From Nonomuraea rhodomycinica (GTDB lineage: Bacteria; Actinomycetota; Actinomycetes; Streptosporangiales; Streptosporangiaceae): a DNA stretch of 64,000 nt. Position 1 is the first letter of the stretch; every line of letters starts with the position of its first letter. The DNA is taken from the NCBI RefSeq assembly GCF_013363995.1, contig NZ_JABWGO010000008.1, positions 248,001 through 312,000 of the forward strand, in the 5' to 3' direction. A program made the translations under genes and the position numbers. Below the pieces are notes generated by a model. The model did not search any database. It saw only the letters and a program-made list of their open reading frames with translations, and had not been told where the DNA came from. Positions 57,836 through 64,000 of this stretch are shown here, in pieces.

Positions 57836-58701
57836 GACCGCTCCTTTCCGGGACGTTCGCGGTGGGCGTGTCCGCGCCGGGGGCGTACGACCGCGACCGG
57901 GCACGCCACGTGGTGCAGCACGCCGTGGCTGACCGATCCGAGCACGGCCGAGGCGAACCCGCCCAGCCCGCGCGAGCCGATCACCACGAGGTCGGCGGTG
58001 AGCGCCGCCTTCATCAGGGCCGACACGGGGTGCTCGCACACCTGGTCGTCGACGATCCGCAGGTCGGGGTTCTTCTCCCGCCAGGGCACGACCCGCTCGG
58101 CGGCCATCTTGACCTCCTGCTGGTAGGCGTCCTCCAGGATGGGGCCGTATCCGGCTGCGTACGGGGAGAAGACCGGGAGCTGCCAGGCGTAGACCACGTG
58201 GAGCTGCGCGTCGCGGGCGCGGGCCTGCTCGACGGCGTACTCCATGGCGGCCTGCGAGTGCTCCGAACCGTCGTAGCCCACGACGACCTGGCCCTGCTGG
58301 ACCACCGCGGTGCCGCGCACGACCACCACGGGACAGGCCGCGTGGCCGGCCACGGCCATGCTCACGGAGCCGAGCACCATCCCGGCGAACCCGCCGAGCC
58401 CCCTGCTGCCCAGCACCATGCTCTCGGCCAGGACCGACTCGCCGACCAGCGCGTCGATCACGCCGCCGCTCAGCATGGCGGTGCTCACGTCGGCGTCCGG
58501 CGCGAGCGAGCGGGCCCGCTCGGCGGCCGCCTCCAGCACGCCGGAGCAGTACTGCGTGCTGCCCACCGCCGAGGCCCACTGCTCGCACACGTGCACGAGG
58601 CGCAGCCCCAGCCCGCGGCGCCGCGCGTCCGCGGCGGCCCATTCCACCGCCGCCGTCGCAGGCGCCGACCCGTCCACGCCGACCACGATCCGTCCGCCCA
58701 T
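57832..58701 (-). CDS. Universal stress protein, tandem UspA domains
   Basis: This 289-aa protein is the third tandem Usp of the island. Domain one starts RIVVGVDGSAPATAAVEWAA with loop LGSRGLGGFAGMVLGSV; domain two starts VVVGYDGSEHSQAAMEYAV with loop IGSRGLGGFASAVLGSV. A His/Arg-rich tail (RPRRGHAHRERPGKERS) follows the usual CPVAVVR. GTG at 58704 is an equally good start (GGAGG 6 nt before). Two DosR-like boxes lie upstream. Confidence 0.92.
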   Translation of the reverse strand: MGGRIVVGVDGSAPATAAVEWAAADARRRGLGLRLVHVCEQWASAVGSTQYCSGVLEAAAERARSLAPDADVSTAMLSGGVIDALVGESVLAESMVLGSRGLGGFAGMVLGSVSMAVAGHAACPVVVVRGTAVVQQGQVVVGYDGSEHSQAAMEYAVEQARARDAQLHVVYAWQLPVFSPYAAGYGPILEDAYQQEVKMAAERVVPWREKNPDLRIVDDQVCEHPVSALMKAALTADLVVIGSRGLGGFASAVLGSVSHGVLHHVACPVAVVRPRRGHAHRERPGKERS

Positions 58702-58766
58702 CACCCATCGCCTCCACGTCCCAGGACTGTCACCTCCAGCCTGGTCGCGGGGCCTCCGGGACGCCC

Positions 58767-58802
58767 GGGGACGAAGTCCCGGATGCGGGGGCCGTTGGTC
58801 CC
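58767..58802 (-). promoter_or_regulatory. Two DosR-like boxes upstream of usp-CBS
   Basis: GGGGACGAAGTCCC (58767-58780) and GGGCCGTTGGTCCC (58789-58802; 12 of 14 matches to GGGCCGAAGGTCCC) are 22 bp apart centre to centre. That is two helical turns, as expected for paired DosR dimers. Confidence 0.68.
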
Positions 58803-58848
58803 ACGCCCCTTCCCCACGCCCCTTCCCGGCGAACGGGCCGGCTGCCGG

Positions 58849-59568
58849 TCAGGCGGTCCAGCCGCGGCGGGCCGGTCGCGTGCGGGCGACGTCGCGGGAG
58901 CGGTACACGACGTACGGCCGCGTCAGGTAGCCGATCGGGGCCGTGAGCATGTGCACCAGCCGGGTGAACGGCCAGATGGCGAACAGCGCCAGGGCGCTCA
59001 GCGCGTGCAGCTTGAACAGCACAGGGGCGCCCGCCATCAGCGCCGGCCGCGGGCTGAGGGCGAAGACGGACCGGAACCAGGGCGAGATCGTGGTGCGGTA
59101 GTCGTACCCGTCGCCCGCGAGGTTGGCCAGGACCGTGGCGGCCAGGCCGAGCACGATCGTCAGCGTGAGGACCGCGTACATGAGCTTGTCGTTGCGGGTC
59201 GTGGCCGTGAAGACCGGCCCCACGGTGCGGCGGCGGTAGACGAGGATGGCCAGGCCCGCGAGCGTGCACACCCCGGCGACCGTGCCGAGCGCGACCGCCG
59301 TCACGTGGTAGGCCGCCTCGCTGATCCCGGCCGCCTCGGTCCAGGACTTGGGGATCACGAGCCCGCCGATGTGGCCGAGGAGCACGACCAGGATCCCGAA
59401 GTGGAACAGCGGGCTGCCGATCCGCAGCAGCCGCGACTCGTAGAGCTGGGACGAGCGGGTGGTCCAGCCGAACTTGTCGTAGCGGTAGCGCCACACGTGG
59501 CCGACGACGAACATCGTCAGCGCCACGTACGGCAGGACCGCCCACAGCAGCAGGTCCAGCCCGCTCAC
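58849..59568 (-). CDS. narI: Respiratory nitrate reductase gamma subunit (cytochrome b)
   Basis: This 239-aa membrane protein has five segments. It holds two b hemes through His pairs in MFVVGHVWRYR (~20), FHFGILVVLLGHIGG (~53-66) and the late FKLHALSALALFAIWPFTRLVHML (~185-208). It takes electrons from menaquinol to NarH. GTG start overlaps the narJ stop (GTGA at 59565-59568). It is the last gene of narGHJI. Confidence 0.92.
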   Translation of the reverse strand: MSGLDLLLWAVLPYVALTMFVVGHVWRYRYDKFGWTTRSSQLYESRLLRIGSPLFHFGILVVLLGHIGGLVIPKSWTEAAGISEAAYHVTAVALGTVAGVCTLAGLAILVYRRRTVGPVFTATTRNDKLMYAVLTLTIVLGLAATVLANLAGDGYDYRTTISPWFRSVFALSPRPALMAGAPVLFKLHALSALALFAIWPFTRLVHMLTAPIGYLTRPYVVYRSRDVARTRPARRGWTA

Positions 59569-60170
59569 CGCGGCTCTCCCGCCGCGTAGGGCTCCAGGCC
59601 GACCTGCTCCTCGGGCGGGCCCTCCTGCACCAGCCGCAGGGCGGCGGCGCGCTCGCGCGCGTTCGGCGGCGGCAGCGTGGCCAGCACGGCGGCGACGACG
59701 TCGGCGTACGGCGAGCGCTCCTCGCGCAGCGCCCGGTGGAGCGTCTCCACGCCGGCGCGGTGCTCGCGCAGCAGCCGGCCCGCCTGGGTGACGCCGCCCC
59801 GCGCGGACAGCTCGCACACCACGGCCAGGTGGTCGGGCAGCTCGCCGCCGGCCGGCTCGAACCCGGCCTCGCGGAAGGCGTGCTTGAAGCGCAGCAGCGC
59901 CATGCCGCGCTTGCGGGTGTCGCCGTAGGTGTAGTACGTCAGGTACGGGCAGCAGCGGCGCTTGAGGTCGAACGTCGCCACGTAGTCCTCGGCCAGCCGC
60001 GGCAGCGGGGTCGTGGCCAGGTGCGTCAGGAAGGCGCGCAGCCGGGAGGCCGCCTCGCCGGCCGGCAGCCGGTCCACCGTCATCGTCAGCAGGGGCAGCG
60101 CCTCGACCAGCCGCTCGTCCGGGTAGCCGAGCAGCACCGAGGCGGTCATGTGGATGGCGCGCTCGCTCAC
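59565..60170 (-). CDS. narJ: Nitrate reductase molybdenum cofactor assembly chaperone
   Basis: This 201-aa soluble chaperone of the NarJ/TorD family has SVLLGYPDERLVEALPLL at ~10, YVATFDLKRRCCPYLTYYTYGDTRKRGMALLRFK at ~62-95 (the signature helical region) and ELPDHLAVVCELSA at ~112. It helps insert Mo-bis-MGD into NarG. GTG start overlaps the narH stop; an ATG at codon 8 is an alternative. Confidence 0.92.
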   Translation of the reverse strand: MSERAIHMTASVLLGYPDERLVEALPLLTMTVDRLPAGEAASRLRAFLTHLATTPLPRLAEDYVATFDLKRRCCPYLTYYTYGDTRKRGMALLRFKHAFREAGFEPAGGELPDHLAVVCELSARGGVTQAGRLLREHRAGVETLHRALREERSPYADVVAAVLATLPPPNARERAAALRLVQEGPPEEQVGLEPYAAGEPR

Positions 60171-61819
60171 GAGTCCTCCTTGCGCTTGGGGAACAGCCCC
60201 TCGGGCAGGCCCTTGCCGTCCCAGTTGAGCAGGTTCACGCGTTCGGCCCGGTCGGCCGGGTCCACCAGGGCGCCCGTCTCCTGCCGCTCCTTCAGGGCGT
60301 GGAAGGTCTCCACCGCCACCGGGGCGGGCCGGCCGGACGCCTCGCCGAACGGCCCGCCCATGCCGGGGCCGCCCGCGTAGTCGAGGCTGCAGCCGGTGAC
60401 GAGCTCCTCCGGCCGGCCGTCCTGCTCGGGATGGGCCGTGGGGATCACGTAGCGCTCGGCGTACGGGGCGAGGGCGAGCAGCCGGTGCATCCCCTCGACC
60501 TGCCTGCCCGTCAGGCCCACCGCGGCGGCGATCGACTCGTCGGCCGGCTGCCCGAGGTTGAGGCGGCGCATGTAGGAGCGCATGGCGGCCAGGCGGCGCA
60601 GGACGGCGCGCACGGGCTCGGGGTCGCCGGCGGTGAACAGCTCGGCCAGGTAGCCGATCGGGATGCGCAGGGCGTCGATCGCGCCGAACAGGTTGCCGGC
60701 GTCCTCGCCGTCGTGGCCGGTGTCGGCGAGCACGTCCACGACGGGCGACAGCGGCGGGATGTACCAGACCATCGGCATCGTGCGGTACTCCGGGTGCAGC
60801 GGCAGCGCCACCCCGTACTCGAAGATGAGCTGGTGGATCGGGGAGCGGGCGGCCGCCTCCAGCCAGTCCTCCGGGATGCCCGCGGCGCGGGCGGCGGCGA
60901 GCACTTCAGGGTCGCGCGGGTCCAGCAGGACGCTCTTCTGCGCCTCGTACAGGTCCTTCTCGTCCGGGACCGCGGCCGCCTCGCCGACCCGGTCGGCGTC
61001 GTAGAGCAGCACGCCGAGGTAGCGCAGGCGGCCCACGCACGTCTCCGAGCACACGGTCGGCATGCCGACCTCGACCCGGGGATAGCAGAACGTGCACTTC
61101 TCGGCCTTGCCGGTGCGGTGGTTGAAGTAGACCTTCTTGTACGGGCAGCCGGTCACGCACATCCGCCAGCCGCGGCAGCGGTCCTGGTCCACCAGGACGA
61201 TGCCGTCCTCGGAGCGCTTGTACATCGCGCCGGAGGGGCAGGAGGCCACGCACGAGGGGTTGAGGCAGTGCTCGCAGATGCGCGGCAGGTAGAACATGAA
61301 GGCCCGCTCGAACTCCAGCTTCACCTGGTCCGACACCTTGCGCAGCACCGGGTCGGCCGGGGCCAGCTCGGGCGCGCCGGCCAGGTTGTCGTCCCAGTTG
61401 GCGCTCCACGTGATCCGGGTGTCCTGGCCGGTGATGAGCGACTTGGGCCGGGCGACGGGCGTGTCCTCGCCGGCGGGGGCGGAGAAGAGGCGGTCGTACT
61501 CGTAGGTCCAGGGCTCGTAGTAGTCCTGGATGGACGGCATGAGCGGGTTGGCGAAGATGGTGAGCAGCTTGCGCAGCCGCCCGCCGGCCTTCAGCCGGAG
61601 CCGGCCGCGCCGGTTCAGCTCCCAGCCGCCCTTCCACCTGTCCTGGTCCTGGTAGGTGCGTGGGTAGCCCTGGCCGGGCCGGGTCTCGACGTTGTTGAAC
61701 CAGACGTACTCGGTGCCCGCCCGGTTGGTCCACGCCTGCTTGCAGGTGACCGAGCAGGTGTGGCATCCGATGCACTTGTCCAGGTTCATCACCATGGCGA
61801 GCTGAGCCATGACCCGCAT
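60167..61819 (-). CDS. narH: Respiratory nitrate reductase beta subunit (Fe-S)
   Basis: This 550-aa electron-transfer subunit has four cysteine clusters: CIGCHTCSVTCKQAW at ~16, CEHCLNPSCVASCPSGAMYKR at ~182, CRGWRMCVTGCPYKK at ~215 (Trp in place of one Cys, as in the 3Fe-4S cluster of NarH) and CTFCYPRVEVGMPTVCSETC at ~242. It passes electrons from NarI to NarG on the cytoplasmic side. AGGAGGTGG lies 6 nt upstream of the ATG, which overlaps the narG stop by one base. Confidence 0.94.
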   Translation of the reverse strand: MRVMAQLAMVMNLDKCIGCHTCSVTCKQAWTNRAGTEYVWFNNVETRPGQGYPRTYQDQDRWKGGWELNRRGRLRLKAGGRLRKLLTIFANPLMPSIQDYYEPWTYEYDRLFSAPAGEDTPVARPKSLITGQDTRITWSANWDDNLAGAPELAPADPVLRKVSDQVKLEFERAFMFYLPRICEHCLNPSCVASCPSGAMYKRSEDGIVLVDQDRCRGWRMCVTGCPYKKVYFNHRTGKAEKCTFCYPRVEVGMPTVCSETCVGRLRYLGVLLYDADRVGEAAAVPDEKDLYEAQKSVLLDPRDPEVLAAARAAGIPEDWLEAAARSPIHQLIFEYGVALPLHPEYRTMPMVWYIPPLSPVVDVLADTGHDGEDAGNLFGAIDALRIPIGYLAELFTAGDPEPVRAVLRRLAAMRSYMRRLNLGQPADESIAAAVGLTGRQVEGMHRLLALAPYAERYVIPTAHPEQDGRPEELVTGCSLDYAGGPGMGGPFGEASGRPAPVAVETFHALKERQETGALVDPADRAERVNLLNWDGKGLPEGLFPKRKEDS

Positions 61820-64000
61820 CAGTAGTCCACCTCCTGGGAGCGGCGGCGGATCACGGTGACCTCGTCGCGCTGGTTGCCGGTGGGGCCGAGGTAGTTGAAG
61901 GCGAAGGAGAGCTGGGCGTAGCCGCCGATGAGGTGGGTCGGCTTGACCAGCAGCCGGGTGAGCGAGTTGTGGATGCCGCCCCGCCGTCCCGAGGTCTCGC
62001 TCTTCGGCACGTCCACGACGCGTTCCTGCGCGTGGTACATGTACACGGTGCCCTCGGGCATGCGGTGCGAGACGACCGCGCGGGCGACGACGACGCCGTT
62101 GCGGTTGACCGCCTCCACCCAGTCGTTGTCGGAGACGCCGGCCCTGGCGGCGTCGGCGGGGCTCATCCAGATGGTCGGCCCGCCGCGCGACAGGGTCAGC
62201 ATGAGCAGGTTGTCCTGGTACTCGGAGTGGATGGACCACTTGGAGTGCGGCGTGAGGTAGCGCACCGTGATGCCGTCCTCGCCGCCCTCGCCGACGGCGG
62301 GCTCGCCGAACATCGCGGTCATGTTCAGCGGCGGCCGGTAGACGGGCAGCGCCTCGCCGGCCTCGCGCATCCAGTCGTGGTCGAGGTAGAAGTGCTGGCG
62401 TCCGGTCAGCGTGTGCCAGGGTTTGCGGTGCTCGACGTTGACGGTGAACGCGGAGTAGCGCCGCCCGCCCGTCTCGCTGCCCGACCACTCCGGTGAGGTG
62501 ATCACCGGGACGGGGCGGGCCTGGGTGTCGGCGAAGGTGATGCGCCGGTGCTCGTCGGCCAGGCCGTCGAAGGACGTCCCGGTGCGCCGGGCGAGCGTCT
62601 CGAAGCCCTGGGCGGCCAGCCGCCCGTTGGTGGTGCCCGACAGGGCCAGCACGGCCTCGCACATGGCGACGTCCGTGGCCAGCGACGGCCGGCCGTCCGC
62701 CGCGGTGCCGTTGGTCCGGCCGAGCCGTTCGACCTCGGCGGACACGTCGTACGTCAGCCCCTTCGTGGCGGCGCCCAGCCGTTCCAGCAGCGGGCCGAGG
62801 GTGGCCATCCGCTCGGCCACCGCCGCGTAGTCGCGCTCGACCACGACGATCTTCGGGAAGTCGCGGCCGGGCACGGGCGCGCGGCCGGTGCCGCGCCAGT
62901 CGCGCACCTGCCCGTGCGGGGTGGCCAGCTCGTCCGGCGTGTCGTGCAGCAGCGGCACGGCCACCACGTCGCGGCGGGTGCCCAGGTGGGTGCGGGCGAG
63001 GTCGCTGAAGGCGCGGGCGATGGCGTGGAAGGCGGCGAAGTCGGTGCGGGCCTGCCAGGGCGGGTCGATCGCCGGGGTGAAGGCGTGCACGAACGGGTGC
63101 ATGTCGGTGGACGACAGGTCGTGCTTCTCGTACCAGGTGGCCGCGGGCAGCACGACGTCGGAGAACAGCGTGGTGGAGGTCATCCGGAAGTCCAGCGACA
63201 GCAGCAGGTCCAGCTTGCCGCGCGGCGCCTCCGGCGGCCAGGCGAGGTCGCGGGGCCGCTGCTCCGGCCGGGCCTCCTCGGCCCGCAGCGACGCGTCGGT
63301 GCCGAGCAGGTGGCGCAGGAAGTACTCGTCGCCCTTGGCCGAGGAGCCGAGCAGGTTGGCCCGCCACACGGTCAGCACGCGCGGCCAGTTCGCGGGCGCG
63401 TCGGGGTCCTCGCAGGCGAAGCCGAGCCGGCCCGCCGCGACCTGCCCCGCCACGTACGCGCCCGGCTCCTCCCCCGCCGCGGCGGCCTCGTCGGCCAGGT
63501 CCAGCGGGTTGCGGTCGAACGTCGGGTAGGACGGCATCCAGCCGAGCCGCGCCGACTGGGCCAGCAGGTCGGCCGTCGCCCGGCCGGCGAACATGCCCTC
63601 GCCCAGCGGCGAGGAGACCACATCGGCCGGGTAGGTGTCGTAGCGCCACTGGTCGGTGTGCAGGTACCAGTAGGCGGTGCCGATCATCTGCCGGGGCGGG
63701 CGCGACCAGTCCAGGCCGAAGGCGAGCTGCGCCCAGCCGGTGATCGGCCGGCACTTCTCCTGGCCGACGTAGTGCGCCCAGCCGCCGCCGTTGACGCCCT
63801 GGCAGCCGGTGAGCGTGGTCAGCGCCAGGAACGCGCGGTAGATCGTGTCGGAGTGGAACCAGTGGTTCGTCCCCGCCCCCATGATGATCATGGATCGGCC
63901 GCCGGACTCCTCGGCGTTGCGGGCGAACTCGCGCGCGATCCGGGCCGCCTTCCTCGCGGGCACGCCGGTCAGCGCCTCCTGCCAGGCCGGGGTGTACGGC
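61819..64000 (-). CDS. narG: Respiratory nitrate reductase alpha subunit, C-terminal part
   Basis: The visible 726 residues are the C-terminal portion of the ~1,200-aa molybdenum catalytic subunit; the frame stays open to the right edge. The segment YTPAWQEALTGVPA, then RSMIIMGAGTNHWFHSDTIYRA and GVNGGGWAHYVGQEKCRP are diagnostic of NarG. TTLFSDVVLPAATWYEKHDLSSTDMH and WKTLTGRQHFYLDH-type WHTLTGRQHFYLDHDWM appear further on. It reduces nitrate to nitrite with menaquinol electrons. The promoter, and any DosR-like box for this operon, lie outside the window. Confidence 0.95.
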   Translation of the reverse strand, partial: PYTPAWQEALTGVPARKAARIAREFARNAEESGGRSMIIMGAGTNHWFHSDTIYRAFLALTTLTGCQGVNGGGWAHYVGQEKCRPITGWAQLAFGLDWSRPPRQMIGTAYWYLHTDQWRYDTYPADVVSSPLGEGMFAGRATADLLAQSARLGWMPSYPTFDRNPLDLADEAAAAGEEPGAYVAGQVAAGRLGFACEDPDAPANWPRVLTVWRANLLGSSAKGDEYFLRHLLGTDASLRAEEARPEQRPRDLAWPPEAPRGKLDLLLSLDFRMTSTTLFSDVVLPAATWYEKHDLSSTDMHPFVHAFTPAIDPPWQARTDFAAFHAIARAFSDLARTHLGTRRDVVAVPLLHDTPDELATPHGQVRDWRGTGRAPVPGRDFPKIVVVERDYAAVAERMATLGPLLERLGAATKGLTYDVSAEVERLGRTNGTAADGRPSLATDVAMCEAVLALSGTTNGRLAAQGFETLARRTGTSFDGLADEHRRITFADTQARPVPVITSPEWSGSETGGRRYSAFTVNVEHRKPWHTLTGRQHFYLDHDWMREAGEALPVYRPPLNMTAMFGEPAVGEGGEDGITVRYLTPHSKWSIHSEYQDNLLMLTLSRGGPTIWMSPADAARAGVSDNDWVEAVNRNGVVVARAVVSHRMPEGTVYMYHAQERVVDVPKSETSGRRGGIHNSLTRLLVKPTHLIGGYAQLSFAFNYLGPTGNQRDEVTVIRRRSQEVDY

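Overview
The window is very GC-rich and gene-dense, with ATGA/GTGA start-stop overlaps, several promoters that look leaderless, and families typical of filamentous actinomycetes: DUF574 methyltransferase, DUF4383, an E. coli-type ArgG, a DevR/DevS pair and many sugar ABC importers. A Streptosporangiales- or Streptomyces-like soil actinomycete is the best guess. The species cannot be fixed from the sequence alone. I saw no rRNA, tRNA, CRISPR array, insertion sequence or phage gene.

Left part (1-31.6 kb), carbohydrate foraging. There are four uptake and catabolism modules. (1) 1-10.7 kb: a ROK kinase (partial), a LacI regulator, a tandem metallo-beta-lactamase-fold protein, a GH84 beta-N-acetylglucosaminidase, and an ABC importer operon ending in a GH31/GH36-like glycosidase. 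All are linked by one operator type (GTGGGAACGATNCC). (2) 13-20.7 kb: a binding protein with two permeases, diverging from a PfkB kinase and GH4 glycosidase, facing a DeoR regulator with a second, unusual GH4. (3) 20.7-25.1 kb: a ChvE/MmsAB-type monosaccharide importer. (4) 25.2-31.6 kb: LacI, GH36 alpha-galactosidase, binding protein and two permeases. Modules 3 and 4 carry near-identical operators (TGTKAGCGRTAACA). None of the modules with two-permease importers encodes its own ATPase, so a shared MsiK-type ATPase elsewhere is implied. A STAS protein, a cold-shock protein and a nitronate monooxygenase-like enzyme lie between modules.

Middle part (31.8-38.6 kb), mixed genes. It holds a secreted CAP-domain protein, a translationally coupled methyltransferase / heme-oxygenase-like diiron protein / glycosyltransferase trio, a DUF4383 membrane protein, a ferritin-like protein and a DUF574 methyltransferase.

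Right part (38.7-64 kb), a hypoxia/dormancy island resembling the mycobacterial DosR (DevR) regulon and the Streptomyces Osd region. It encodes DevR (same numbered phospho-site and DNA-contact residues as M. tuberculosis DosR), DevS (GAF-A histidine aligned to the heme ligand of DosS), three universal stress proteins, two Acg-type nitroreductases, cytochrome bd (cydAB), two flavin/PPOX-fold proteins, a GNAT-acyl-CoA synthetase fusion, three CBS-domain proteins, a HAD phosphatase and a narGHJI nitrate reductase operon running off the right edge. Ten copies of a palindromic box close to GGGACCTTCGGCCC, matching the core of the DosR box, sit upstream of these genes. argG lies inside the island but has its own ARG-box-like, apparently leaderless promoter.

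A secondary theme is tandem minisatellites (7-36 bp units) at or near the 3' ends of several genes.
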